A stretch of DNA of 64,000 bases from Nocardia blacklockiae (GTDB taxonomy: Bacteria; Actinomycetota; Actinomycetes; Mycobacteriales; Mycobacteriaceae), in NCBI RefSeq assembly GCF_015477355.1, contig NZ_JADLRJ010000001.1:744001-808000 (forward strand), written 5' to 3'. Shown here piece after piece: positions 34,988 to 44,002 of this stretch (positions are counted from its first letter, which is position 1; each line of letters opens with the position of its first letter). The position numbers were made by a program, and so were the translations under genes. A model generated the notes under the pieces. That model was given only the letters and a program-made list of their open reading frames with translations. It had not been told where the DNA came from and did not search any database.

Positions 34988-36441
34988 GTCGACGCTCCTT
35001 GTCCGAAGGTGTGGGTGGCGGGCGGGTCGGTGCGGTGCAGCGGGGCGTCGCCGTCGCGGGCGTAGTCGGCCAGCAGCCGCCGCACCCGCAGCGCGTGGCG
35101 GTGCACGGCCCGGGTGGCGCGCGCGGTGCCGGGGTAGCGCAGATTCAGCGTCACCCCGTCCGGCGTGCGCAGGAACCAGTAGAAGAACTCGTCGGCCGAA
35201 CGGGTGCGGCTACGCAGCCACCGGGTGTCCGAACCGGGCCAGTCCGGCGCGCCCGGCGTCGCGCGAATGTCCATGTAGGACACCATGAGTGAGACCCGCG
35301 GCCGGATGTCCAGGAGTTCGCACACGCGCCCGAAGGGCACCGTGGCGGCGGCGCGGACCCGGCACAGCTCGGCGCCGGACGGCCCGACGAGTTCGGCCAG
35401 ACCGCTTGCCGCGCAATCGACCCGGTACGGTGCGAGGCCGACGAACCAGCCCAGGCTGTCGGCCCAGCGCGGTTCGTCGCGGGTGTGCAGGGGCAGCACG
35501 GCGCGGAACTCGCGGCCGCCGGTGAGTTCGGCGTGCGCGGCGGCGAAGGCGGCCGGCAGCACCGCGGCCAGGCTCTGTCCCTGTGCGCGCGCGTGCGCGG
35601 CGGCGCGGTCGGCGGCCGCGGCGTCGAGCACCTCGATCGCCAGGGTGCGCTGGGGAGCCGCGTGCGGGACGGCCGCCGCCGGGAGCACGGGCCGTCGCCC
35701 GGCGGCGGCGAAATCGCCCGGCACCGCCTCGTGACCCGTTGCGCCCGCGAGGAATTCACGCCAGAGCGCGGCAGCGGGATGCTCGGGTCCGGCGGCGTCG
35801 GCGCGACTGCGCTGCACCTCGCAGAAGTCGAGATAGCTCGCGACCGGCGTCGGCGCGGGCCGGTCCCCGACGCGCGCGGCGTCGTAGAGCTCGCGCAGTT
35901 CGCCGCCGATCGTGGTGGTCGAGTACCCGTCCATCACAGCGTGGTCGGCGGCGACCACCGCGGTGAACGAGTCGCGGTCCTCGACGGTGACGCACACGTG
36001 CGACGGCCAGTCCAGGGGCGAGGTGCGCTCGTCGAGCAGCTGCTGCACGAGGCGGTAGGCCGACATCGCCGACGCCGGGCGCCCGGCGTCGGCGGCCCGC
36101 ACCCGGACCCGGCCGGGCGGCAGCGTGTAGCGGGCGGTCCGCCCGCCCTCGATCGCGACGTGGCTGCGCAGCAACTCGTGCCGGGCGAACCAGGCCGTCA
36201 GCGCGGCACCCCAGGCGCGGCGGTCCAGCGGACCGTCGATGCGCACCACGCACCCGAGCCAGCAGTGCCGGTGCGCGCGGATCCGGTTGTGCTCGAGCGC
36301 TTCTCGCAAATGGTGCTCGTGGTTGTGGGAGACCGCGCGGGCGTCGCGCGGCCAGTCCGCCCAGTGGGTGTCCGCGGCGGCCTGCCATTCCGTGACACGG
36401 CCGGTGCGCAGCGGATAATCGGCCAGTTCGACGAATTCCAT
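34978..36441 (-). CDS. PapA-like acyltransferase (first of three)
   Basis: The 487-residue protein has the complete motif H167-AVM-D171-G172 (AADHAVMDGYS). It begins MEFVELADYPLRTGRVTEWQ, the short N-terminal strand that starts PapA proteins, and has LGWFVGLAPYRV and VSYMDIRATPG in the second lobe. The ATG at 36441 has GAGGG 6 bases upstream and is preferred over the ATG at 36447, which has no room for it. It is first in a three-gene run with overlapping ends, so all three acyltransferases should be made together and may act in sequence on one molecule. Confidence 0.87.
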   Translation of the reverse strand: MEFVELADYPLRTGRVTEWQAAADTHWADWPRDARAVSHNHEHHLREALEHNRIRAHRHCWLGCVVRIDGPLDRRAWGAALTAWFARHELLRSHVAIEGGRTARYTLPPGRVRVRAADAGRPASAMSAYRLVQQLLDERTSPLDWPSHVCVTVEDRDSFTAVVAADHAVMDGYSTTTIGGELRELYDAARVGDRPAPTPVASYLDFCEVQRSRADAAGPEHPAAALWREFLAGATGHEAVPGDFAAAGRRPVLPAAAVPHAAPQRTLAIEVLDAAAADRAAAHARAQGQSLAAVLPAAFAAAHAELTGGREFRAVLPLHTRDEPRWADSLGWFVGLAPYRVDCAASGLAELVGPSGAELCRVRAAATVPFGRVCELLDIRPRVSLMVSYMDIRATPGAPDWPGSDTRWLRSRTRSADEFFYWFLRTPDGVTLNLRYPGTARATRAVHRHALRVRRLLADYARDGDAPLHRTDPPATHTFGQGASTWR

Positions 36442-36814
36442 GAACATCCCTCATCCGATGTGTCAGAAAATTTCGAACGGAAGCGGTTTTCCGGTTCGAC
36501 GCGGGAAATGTCGGCACGCGTTCGGCGGCGTGCTTCGGTTGTGTGAATTTACCGGTGACCTCGTCGTTCGCCGGAATGCCGACGACTCTAGGACATTCGA
36601 CCAGGGGATGCGTGCGTGAACTCGATCACCGTAAAGAAGTGGTCCTTCGAAAAGGGTCGGCAATCGTCTGGTTAATTTCGGTCAGAAACATCCCATGCTC
36701 TTGTTATGACATGTCATATATCGCGCGCGAAGTTGCACTCACAGGATTCGTCGCTTGCGCGAGAGCCGGAATTCACGTGGGCTTCGCCGAATCTTTACGC
36801 CGGAAACGCGGGCA
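36442..36814. other. intergenic regulatory region upstream of the acyltransferase operon
   Basis: These 373 bases have a clearly lower GC content than the surroundings, and no open frame with a ribosome site was found. The region must hold the promoter of the acyltransferase operon. It contains a perfect 14-bp palindrome at 36705-36718. The right end follows the stop of the PucR regulator gene, transcribed towards it. Confidence 0.6.
36705..36718. promoter_or_regulatory. perfect palindrome TATGACATGTCATA
   Basis: A 14-bp perfect palindrome 264 bases upstream of the acyltransferase operon start, in AT-rich sequence. It is the size of a dimeric repressor site. The cognate regulator is not evident; PucR, encoded next door, is one candidate. 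Confidence 0.45.
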
Positions 36815-38017
36815 CTACGGGGCGAAAGCGGCGAGTTCGAGCCGGCGGGCGATCCGCGCCGCGGACAGGGTCATGGCGTCGGTGGGCCGGTGCGGGTCCA
36901 GTCCGGTCAGTTCGTGCACCCGCGCGAGCCGATAGGTGACGGTGTTGCGGTGGATCGACAGCTGGCGGGCGGTGGCCAGCTGATTGAACCCGCTGTCGAC
37001 GAACACCTCGAGGGTCTCGGCCAGCAGCGGCTGGGTGTCGAGCGGGGCCAGCACCGTCGCCAGACCCGGTCGCGCGGCGACGCCCGAAGCCACGAGGTAC
37101 TCGAATTGCAGCTCCGCGCGGCGGCAGAGCGGTTCCGGGCGGTCCAGGCAGCGGCCCAGTTCCGCGAGCGTGCGGGCCTCGGCGAAGACCGCCGGGACCG
37201 CGGCGCGCGTGCGGGCGGTCCCGACGCCGACCCAGCACGGCGGCGGCTGCCCGGCCGCGCGCGACGGCAGCCGGGCGGCCAGGCTCGCGCTCGCGGCGGT
37301 GCCGTCGTCGCCGGGCGGCAGCGGCACCAGCGCGGTCCAGCCGCCGCTGTCCAGGCGCAGGAACACGCCGGGCACGGCTTCGATGCGGTGCCGCAGTTCG
37401 CTGGTGCCCGCGCCGGGGCGGCCGCCGGTGCCGAGCCGGAACACCGCGACCAGGAACGCCTCCGGGACCGCGATCACCGGTTCGTCGGCCCATTCCACCG
37501 GGTCGCGCCCGGTGAGCAGCGCGTCGGCCAGGGTGCGGCGGCGTTCGAGCAGTTCCCAGCGCGGGTCGTGGGCGCGCCGCACGCACGCGGCGGCGATGCG
37601 CTCGACCACCAGCGTCACGTAGCGCAGCAGCGGCAGCGCCGCGTCGGCGAGCAGTTCGCGCTCGGCGCCCGCGGTCGCCGCGCAGAGCCGGTCGTAGAGG
37701 AACTCCGCGCCCTCGCGGTATCTGCCCAGCACCTCTTCGAGGGGTTCGCCGTCGCGGACACGATCCACGGCCAGCTCCACCAGCTCGCGGGTGTCGTCCG
37801 GTCCGGGTGGCTGCCCGTGCCGCAGGAAGTCGAAGAACAGCTCGATGTTCAGCTTCGCGCCGCGCTCCCAGCCGGGCATGACCAGCGAGCGCGGGATGCT
37901 GCGATACGGCGGGATCGAATCGGAGAACTCCCGCATCAGCGCGCCCGCGCGCCGGGACAGGGCGGCCAGGGCGCGGTCCCGGGTGGGCGACTCCACGGCT
38001 TCCTCCGTCCTGGTCAC
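36815..38017 (-). CDS. PucR-family transcriptional regulator
   Basis: The 400-residue protein ends with the PucR C-terminal helix-turn-helix (LATARQLSIHRNTVTYRLARVHELTG in outline, about residues 350-375). A central GGDEF-like/CdaR region (about 165-290) and an N-terminal helical RsbRD-like domain (about 15-150) complete the layout. GTGA overlap with fadD (the GTG at 38017 is inside the fadD stop) shows one operon. PucR/CdaR proteins respond to purine-degradation intermediates, sugar acids or amino acids; linkage to fadD suggests control of lipid metabolism here. Confidence 0.87.
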   Translation of the reverse strand: MTRTEEAVESPTRDRALAALSRRAGALMREFSDSIPPYRSIPRSLVMPGWERGAKLNIELFFDFLRHGQPPGPDDTRELVELAVDRVRDGEPLEEVLGRYREGAEFLYDRLCAATAGAERELLADAALPLLRYVTLVVERIAAACVRRAHDPRWELLERRRTLADALLTGRDPVEWADEPVIAVPEAFLVAVFRLGTGGRPGAGTSELRHRIEAVPGVFLRLDSGGWTALVPLPPGDDGTAASASLAARLPSRAAGQPPPCWVGVGTARTRAAVPAVFAEARTLAELGRCLDRPEPLCRRAELQFEYLVASGVAARPGLATVLAPLDTQPLLAETLEVFVDSGFNQLATARQLSIHRNTVTYRLARVHELTGLDPHRPTDAMTLSAARIARRLELAAFAP

Positions 38018-39810
38018 GGGGCGTACAGGGCTTCGATCGTATCGGCATAGGCCGCCGCGATCGGCTTGCGCCGCAGCTTGCCGGTGGGTGTCAGGCACTC
38101 GCCGCCGGGCTGCCAGATCTCCGGCAGGACGGCGAACCGCTTGATCTGCTCGACCCGCGACAGCGTGGCGTTGGCCGCGGCCACGCCCGCCTCGAGCGCG
38201 GCGCGCACGCGCGGTTCCCGGGCCAGCGCGGCGGTGTCGGCGGGTAGGCCGTGGCGCGCGGCGAAGGCGGCGGACAGGTCCGGGTCCAGGCAGATCAGCG
38301 CCGTGTTGTAGGGGCGGCCCTCGCCGATGACCGCGACCGCGCCGGCCAGCGGCGTGTGCTCGGTGACCGCGTTCTCGATCGTGGTGGGGGACATGTTCTT
38401 CCCGGCCGCGTTGATGATGAGTTCCTTCTTGCGGTCGACGATGCGCAGGCATCCGTCGGGGTCCAGGACGCCGATGTCGCCGGTGTGCAGCCAGCCGTCC
38501 GCGTCGATCGCCGCGGCGGTGCCCTCGGGGTCGCCGCGGTAGCCGCGCATCACCATCGCGCCGCGGATCAGCACCTCGCCGTCGTCGGCGATCCTGATCT
38601 CGGCGCCGGGCAGCGGGGTGCCGACGGTGCCCATCCGGATGCGCCCGGGGCGGGTCACGGTGGCGCCGGCGGTGCATTCGGTCAGGCCGTAGCCCTCGCA
38701 CAGCGGCAGGCCCAGGCCGAGGAAGAATTCGTGGGTGTCGCGGGGGATCCGCGCCGCGCCCGTCACCGCGATGCGCACCCGGTCCAGGCCGAGCCGGGCG
38801 CGCAGGGTGGACAGCACGAGCCGGTCGGCGAGGCGATAGCGCACGGTCTCCAGGGGTGTCGGCGCGCGGCCGTCGGAGATTGCCCGCGCGTGGGCCCGGC
38901 CCGCCGCGATCGCCCGGCGCGCCAGCGCCCGCCGCACCGGGTTCTCGGCCGCGAGCCGATCCTCCAGGGCCGCTTTGACTTTCACCCACACGCGCGGCAC
39001 CCCGAGGAACACCGTGGGCCGAACCTCGAGCAGCGCCTCGGGGACCTGTTTCAGGTCGGGCACGGTGGTGATCGCGCTGCCCTCGAGCAGATTGAGATAG
39101 TGGGCGAACCAGCGATTGGCAGCGTGGGCGTCGGGCAGGTACGACACCACTCGGTCCTCGACGCCGCCGCCGCCGAACTCGTCGACAACGCGGGCGTTCT
39201 CCAGGAAATTGGTGTGGGTGAGCTCTACGCCCTTCGGGCGGCCGGTCGTGCCGGAGGTGTACACGATCGTCAGCAGGTCCTCGGGAGACACTGCGCGCCA
39301 AGACGTTTCGAAGTCGAATCCGGGGGCGGGGGTGTTCTCCACCTCGGCCAGGGCGCGGGTTCCGGGCGGCGTGCCGTCGACGCAGACGACGTGCTCCACG
39401 CGGTGACCCCGCGCCCGCGCCCGCTCCACGGCGTCGAGCACCGCGGGCGCGAACTGCCGCTCGCAGATCACCACGCGGCTCCCGGCATTGCCGAACTGAT
39501 ACGCCAGCAGGTCCGGCGGGTTGGTGTTGTACACCGAGAACGGGGTCGCCCCGGTGTGCAGCACGGCGGTGTCGCACAGGTGGAATTCGGGCCGGTTGGT
39601 GAGCATCAGCGCGACGGTCCCGCCGCGTCCGACGCCGAGCGCGGCCAGCCCGGTGGCGAGCGCGCGCACCCGGGATCCGTACTCGCGCCACGTGATTCGC
39701 ACGCCGTCGCCGCGGGTGCGGATGGCCACGGCCTCGGGATGGCGGGCCACATTGCGCTGGAACGCCTCGCACAGGGTGCGCGGCGCGGCGGCCGCCGTCG
39801 ATGAACTCAC
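38014..39810 (-). CDS. long-chain fatty acid-CoA ligase (FadD15-like)
   Basis: The 598-residue AMP-forming acyl-CoA synthetase has the P-loop motif [18 protein letters not shown] (about 180-197), the adenine-binding GYGLTECTA, the hinge motif GWLHTGDIG followed by [17 protein letters not shown], and a catalytic Lys near the end in TPTGKLRRK. It belongs to the long-chain FadD15/FadD11 group, which activates fatty acids for lipid synthesis or oxidation. The GTG at 39810 follows AGAGGTGGG. It is cotranscribed with pucR and lies upstream of the three acyltransferases on the same strand; supply of acyl-CoA to them is possible. Confidence 0.9.
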   Translation of the reverse strand: MSSSTAAAAPRTLCEAFQRNVARHPEAVAIRTRGDGVRITWREYGSRVRALATGLAALGVGRGGTVALMLTNRPEFHLCDTAVLHTGATPFSVYNTNPPDLLAYQFGNAGSRVVICERQFAPAVLDAVERARARGHRVEHVVCVDGTPPGTRALAEVENTPAPGFDFETSWRAVSPEDLLTIVYTSGTTGRPKGVELTHTNFLENARVVDEFGGGGVEDRVVSYLPDAHAANRWFAHYLNLLEGSAITTVPDLKQVPEALLEVRPTVFLGVPRVWVKVKAALEDRLAAENPVRRALARRAIAAGRAHARAISDGRAPTPLETVRYRLADRLVLSTLRARLGLDRVRIAVTGAARIPRDTHEFFLGLGLPLCEGYGLTECTAGATVTRPGRIRMGTVGTPLPGAEIRIADDGEVLIRGAMVMRGYRGDPEGTAAAIDADGWLHTGDIGVLDPDGCLRIVDRKKELIINAAGKNMSPTTIENAVTEHTPLAGAVAVIGEGRPYNTALICLDPDLSAAFAARHGLPADTAALAREPRVRAALEAGVAAANATLSRVEQIKRFAVLPEIWQPGGECLTPTGKLRRKPIAAAYADTIEALYAP

Positions 39811-39926
39811 AACCCACCTCTGGCTCACGAAGGTCGCGGTCACCCGACCGCGGTGTCGCCTCCAGCAGACCGTGCCGCCGGTACGCGGCGGTACCGGCAA
39901 TCGGGCAGCCGCCTTACGAGGGCCTT

Positions 39927-39939
39927 GTGCACTGTGCAC
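39927..39939. promoter_or_regulatory. palindrome GTGCAC-T-GTGCAC between fadD-pucR and glnA
   Basis: A 6+1+6 perfect palindrome placed 117 bases upstream of fadD and 120 bases upstream of glnA, which are divergent. It could be the PucR operator; the evidence is position and symmetry only. Confidence 0.4.
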
Positions 39940-40058
39940 GAACCGGCGTCGGCCGGGTGTGCCCAGAATCGCCAATGATCTTGTTACACAGCGTGATTCG
40001 CGCTCGAGCGAGTCGGCGACGCCGTATGGTGGACGGGCGACGAGGAGAGGAGTTACCG

Positions 40059-41495
40059 GTGATCACCCCCACCGCCGACGGCGTAGCCGAATTCATCCGG
40101 GCCCAGCGCGTCGAGTACGTCGACGTGCGATTCTGCGATGTGCCGGGGGTGGAACAGCATTTCTCGATCCCGGCCACCATGTTCGGCCCCGAACTGGTCG
40201 AGGAGGGGCTGGCCTTCGACGGCTCGTCGGTGCGCGGATTCCAGCAGATCCACGAATCCGACATGCTGCTGCTGCCCGACCTGCGCACCTGCCGGCTCGA
40301 TCCGTTCCGCGCCGCCAAGACTCTGAACGTCAATTGTTTCGTCCACGACCCGCACACCCGGGCGGCCTACAGCCGCGACCCGCGCAATGTCGCGCGCAAG
40401 GCCGAGGAATATCTGCGCAGCACCGGCCTCGCCGACACCGCCTATTTCGGGCCCGAGGCGGAGTTCTACATCTTCGACGCCGTGCGCTACGACACCACCA
40501 TGAACGGCTCGTTCTACGAGGTGGATTCGGCGTCGGCGGACTGGAACACCGGCGAGAAATACGATCCGGACGGCAGTGTGAACCGCGGCTACAAGATCCG
40601 CGCCAAGGGCGGGTACTTCCCGGTCGCCCCCTACGACCACGACGTGGACCTGCGCGACGCCATGTGCACGAAGCTGCAGCGGGCGGGCCTGGAATTGGAG
40701 AAGGGGCACCACGAGGTCGGCACCGCCGGGCAGGCCGAGATCAATTACCGGTTCAACACGCTGCTGGCCGCGGCCGACGATCTGCAACTGTACAAGTACA
40801 TCGTCAAGAACACCGCCTGGGAACACGGCAAGACGGTCACCTTTATGCCCAAGCCGCTGTTCGGCGACAACGGCTCGGGAATGCATGTGCACCAATCGCT
40901 TTGGAAGGACGGGTCACCGCTGTTCTACGACGAGGCGGGCTACGCCGGATTATCGGATCTGGCGCGGCACTACATCGGCGGCCTGCTGCACCACGCGCCG
41001 TCGCTGCTGGCCTTCACGAATCCGACGGTCAATTCCTACAAGCGGCTGGTGCCGGGCTTCGAGGCGCCGGTGAACCTGGTGTACAGCCAGCGCAATCGGT
41101 CCGCCGCGGTCCGCATTCCGGTGACGGGGACCAGCGCCGCCGCCAAACGCCTGGAATTCCGCTGCCCGGATTCCTCCGGCAATCCCTATCTGTCGTTCGC
41201 GGCGATGATGATGGCCGGGCTGGACGGCATCATGAACAAGATCGAGCCGGCGGTCCCGATCGACAAGGACCTCTACGAACTGACCCCGGAGGAGTCCGCG
41301 GAGGTCGTGCAGACGCCACCGAGCCTGGCCGCGGTCATCGATCGGCTGGAGGCCGACCACGAATACCTGACCCAGGGCGGCGTGTTCACCGGCGACCTCA
41401 TCGACACCTGGATCCGGCTCAAGCGCGACTCCGAGATCGCCGAGATCAACGTCCGCCCGCACCCGTTCGAGTTCGAGCTCTACTTCGACGTGTGA
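40059..41495 (+). CDS. glnA: glutamine synthetase type I (GlnA)
   Basis: The 478-residue protein is nearly collinear with mycobacterial GlnA1, which has the same length: [66 protein letters not shown] and [12 protein letters not shown]. The Tyr that is adenylylated in the type I-beta enzymes is kept in [10 protein letters not shown], so GlnE control is expected. It makes glutamine from glutamate, ammonia and ATP. The GTG at 40059 follows GAGGAGAGG. The neighbourhood (fadD, pucR, helicase) is not that of the mycobacterial glnA1-lipBA locus, so this may be a second copy or a moved gene. A TGGTGG at 40028 is not a credible start. Confidence 0.93.
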   Translation: MITPTADGVAEFIRAQRVEYVDVRFCDVPGVEQHFSIPATMFGPELVEEGLAFDGSSVRGFQQIHESDMLLLPDLRTCRLDPFRAAKTLNVNCFVHDPHTRAAYSRDPRNVARKAEEYLRSTGLADTAYFGPEAEFYIFDAVRYDTTMNGSFYEVDSASADWNTGEKYDPDGSVNRGYKIRAKGGYFPVAPYDHDVDLRDAMCTKLQRAGLELEKGHHEVGTAGQAEINYRFNTLLAAADDLQLYKYIVKNTAWEHGKTVTFMPKPLFGDNGSGMHVHQSLWKDGSPLFYDEAGYAGLSDLARHYIGGLLHHAPSLLAFTNPTVNSYKRLVPGFEAPVNLVYSQRNRSAAVRIPVTGTSAAAKRLEFRCPDSSGNPYLSFAAMMMAGLDGIMNKIEPAVPIDKDLYELTPEESAEVVQTPPSLAAVIDRLEADHEYLTQGGVFTGDLIDTWIRLKRDSEIAEINVRPHPFEFELYFDV

Positions 41496-41665
41496 GGCGG
41501 CCCCGGGAGCCGATTGCGAGACTCGCCAGGCGTGTCTCCGCCCGCGTCCGCCCGCGCCGTGTAACCTCTGGAACCCGTCACGGCCTTCGGCCGCACGGTC
41601 CGCCACGTTGCCCGCGGGCCGCCCGTTCGGCACCTGTTTTCGCCGAAAACCGTTGTGGCACAAAG

Positions 41666-41679
41666 GTTTCACGTGAAAC
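41666..41679. other. parS-like ParB binding site (GTTTCACGTGAAAC)
   Basis: This perfect 14-bp palindrome is identical to the core of the chromosomal parS consensus (TGTTTCACGTGAAACA) of many bacteria including actinobacteria; the outer positions are G and A here, so 15 of the 16 consensus bases match. It is intergenic, as parS sites often are. ParB (Spo0J) and CTP-loaded clamps would bind here. The rest of the window does not look like an origin region, so the position is unexpected. Confidence 0.6.
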
Positions 41680-41775
41680 AAGATCGCGTCGGATGTACCA
41701 TGCCGCGACACGCGCACGGTGATGATGACTACACCCGGTCGTAGTTCCGGCAATACTCGAGCTACACTCTTCGGA

Positions 41776-41792
41776 GGGTGTGACTCACACCC
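41776..41792. repeat. 7-bp inverted repeat GGGTGTG-ACT-CACACCC
   Basis: A perfect 7+3+7 inverted repeat 171 bases before the helicase start. It may be an operator or part of the helicase leader; nothing decides between them. Confidence 0.35.
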
Positions 41793-41963
41793 GGCGTCGT
41801 AGATTGCTATCCCTACGCACCAGCCCCCAGCTGTGTGGCACCGGCTTTCCTTGCGGCGATACCGATATTGCCCATCGGCAATTTCGCCACCCGAGTGCCC
41901 CGGCGCGGATCTCGTTCCACTGCGCGACGCGGGCGCCCATGTCCGAAAGACACTGCAACAACC

Positions 41964-43685
41964 GTGAATTCATCCCTGCCTGCCGACGGCTCGACCGACC
42001 GGTCCCCGTCCTTCGCCGCGCTCGGCGTGCGCGACCCGCTGGTCCGCGCCCTCGAACGGGCCGGCATCGCGACACCCTTCCCGATCCAGGCGGACACCCT
42101 GCCCGACACCCTCGCCGGGCGCGACGTGCTCGGCCGCGGCAAGACCGGCAGCGGCAAGACCCTGGCCTTCTCGATTCCGACCGTCGCGCGGCTGGCCGGC
42201 GGCCACCGCAGCGCGAACCGGCCGCGCGGGCTGATCCTCGCGCCGACCAGAGAGCTGGCCACCCAGATCGCGGCGGCGCTGGAGCCGCTCGTGCTGCCCT
42301 ACTCGATGCGTGTCACGACCGTCTTCGGCGGCGTCTCGCAGCATCGGCAGGTCCGGGCGCTGCAGGCCGGTGTCGACATCGTCGTGGCCTGCCCGGGGCG
42401 GCTCGAGGACCTGATGGGCCAGGGGCTGGTCAGCCTCGACGCCGTCGAGATCACCGTGATCGACGAGGCCGACCACATGGCCGACCTCGGCTTCCTGCCG
42501 GGCGTCACCCGCATCCTCGCTGCCACCCCGGCGCACGGGCAGCGGCTGCTGTTCTCGGCGACCCTCGACAACGGAGTCGACAAGCTGGTCAAGCGGTTCC
42601 TGCCGAAGGCCGTGCTGCACTCGGTGGACGAGACCAACTCGCCGGTCGCCGCCATGACCCACCACGTGTTCGAGGTGGGCAGCCAGGACGTCAAGAAGGA
42701 CCTCGTGCAGAAGCTGGCCTCCGGGACCGGCCGCCGGATCCTGTTCATGCGCACCAAGCACCAGGCGCGCCGCCTCGCCAAGACGCTGACCGCCGCCGGC
42801 ATCCCCGCCGTCGACCTGCACGGCAACCTCGCCCAGGCGGCGCGGGACCGCAACCTCGCGGTCTTCGCCTCCGGCGACGCGAAGGTGCTGGTCGCCACGG
42901 ACGTCGCCGCGCGCGGCGTGCACGTCGACGACGTCGAACTGGTCGTGCACGTAGACCCGCCCGCCGAGCACAAGGCATACCTGCACCGCTCGGGCCGCAC
43001 CGCCCGCGCGGGCAGCGCCGGCGACGTGGTCACCATCGTGCTGCCCGAACAGCGCAAGGACATGGCGGCGCTGATGCGCAAGGCCACCATTTCCGTACGG
43101 CCGCAACGCGTCACGGCCGACTCGGCCCCCGTCGCGGAACTGGTCGGCGACATCGCCCCGCTGGTGACCGCCGCCCCGCCCGCGCCGCAACCCGACCCCG
43201 CTCGCCGCGACACCCAGCCCCGCGGCCGCGGCGGTGACTCACCCGCCCGCCGCGGCCGTCGCGGCGCTCCGGCGAACGGCGGCCGGAGGGCGGAGGCGAG
43301 AGGCGAATTCCGCCGCGGCGACAGCGCACCCACCGGCCGCCGCCACGGCGACGGCGCCTCGTCCGGCCGCCGCAACGGCGCACCCGCCGGTGCGGGCGAC
43401 GCCGCGTCCGGCCACACCCGCACCGACAATGCGCCGCAACGCCATTCGCGCCGCACCTCGGTGAGCCACGGCCCGGGCGGCGGCAAGACCGACCGCCAGC
43501 CCGGCACTCGCCACGGCGGCACCGACCACACGGGAAACCGCACCGCGGACCGCACGGGTGCGTCCACCGGTGCCCGCGGCACATCCCGCTCTCGCACCGG
43601 CACCGGCAACGCCGCCCCGGCGGGCAGCACCGGCGGCCTGGCTGGCTTCTCCCGCACCGGCGGCGGTTCCCGCCGCCGCGGATAG
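41964..43685 (+). CDS. DEAD-box ATP-dependent RNA helicase with a basic RG-rich tail
   Basis: The 573-residue protein has all helicase motifs: Q-motif FAALGVRDPLVRALERAGIATPFPIQ, Walker A GRGKTGSGKT (in place of AxTGSGKT), PTRELATQ, DEAD in VIDEADHMAD, SAT in LLFSATLD, ATDVAARGVHVDDV and HRSGRTARAG. The final 150 residues are low-complexity, very rich in Arg, Gly, Ser and Thr, typical of RNA-binding tails of RhlE/DeaD proteins. It probably unwinds RNA in ribosome assembly, decay or cold adaptation. The GTG at 41964 is the last start before the Q-motif; longer in-frame starts such as 41835 exist but add non-conserved sequence. Confidence 0.9.
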   Translation: MNSSLPADGSTDRSPSFAALGVRDPLVRALERAGIATPFPIQADTLPDTLAGRDVLGRGKTGSGKTLAFSIPTVARLAGGHRSANRPRGLILAPTRELATQIAAALEPLVLPYSMRVTTVFGGVSQHRQVRALQAGVDIVVACPGRLEDLMGQGLVSLDAVEITVIDEADHMADLGFLPGVTRILAATPAHGQRLLFSATLDNGVDKLVKRFLPKAVLHSVDETNSPVAAMTHHVFEVGSQDVKKDLVQKLASGTGRRILFMRTKHQARRLAKTLTAAGIPAVDLHGNLAQAARDRNLAVFASGDAKVLVATDVAARGVHVDDVELVVHVDPPAEHKAYLHRSGRTARAGSAGDVVTIVLPEQRKDMAALMRKATISVRPQRVTADSAPVAELVGDIAPLVTAAPPAPQPDPARRDTQPRGRGGDSPARRGRRGAPANGGRRAEARGEFRRGDSAPTGRRHGDGASSGRRNGAPAGAGDAASGHTRTDNAPQRHSRRTSVSHGPGGGKTDRQPGTRHGGTDHTGNRTADRTGASTGARGTSRSRTGTGNAAPAGSTGGLAGFSRTGGGSRRRG

Positions 43686-44002
43686 CCTGCCCCACAACCG
43701 AATACACGCACTGCCCGCGGGCTCGGCCGTCCTTCGACGGCCGGGCCCGCGCCCGTACCTGCTGCGCTTCCCGCGCCCGCCTGCACTTCTGTGGCCCATG
43801 CCGGTTTCTTGCTCACCGCGCTGGTGGCCGCCAACTCCGCGGGCACGTCGTCGGTGCTGTTTGCCCTCGGGCCTCGTACTGCATCCGCTGTCTCGACGAG
43901 CAGTGCGGAGGGGGCGCGGGTGCCTGCTCGGCGGTGGTCGTAGCCGGGGTGACGGGCAGGGAGTACGTGTAGCTCCGTTGCACTGGTCGGTATGGTTCGG
44001 GG
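43686..44002. other. intergenic region after the helicase gene
   Basis: These 317 bases contain a terminator hairpin near the helicase end (43724-43743) and a leaderless-type -10 box TATGGT (43991-43996) for the next gene. The middle is unremarkable GC-rich sequence with no supported gene. Confidence 0.55.
43724..43743. terminator. helicase terminator hairpin
   Basis: CGGCCGTC (43724-43731) pairs with GACGGCCG (43736-43743) around a CTTC tetraloop, 39 bases after the helicase stop. No T-tract follows. Confidence 0.65.

Larger units (their letters stand above)
41496..41963. other. long intergenic region with a parS-like site
   Basis: These 468 bases between glnA and the helicase gene hold no convincing gene. 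Contents that can be seen are a perfect GTTTCACGTGAAAC palindrome (41666-41679) and an inverted repeat GGGTGTG-ACT-CACACCC (41776-41792). The helicase leader occupies the last part; an in-frame GTG-free extension to 41835 exists but lacks a ribosome site and conservation. Confidence 0.6.

Noticed and set aside
36543-36935. Open frame on the plus strand in the AT-rich intergenic region
   Set aside because: There is no ribosome site, no recognisable family, and its second half is antisense to the conserved PucR helix-turn-helix.
39970-39997. GlnR-like box upstream of glnA (GTTAC...ATTC)
   Set aside because: Only one half-site resembles the GlnR consensus; the second half and the spacing do not fit well enough.
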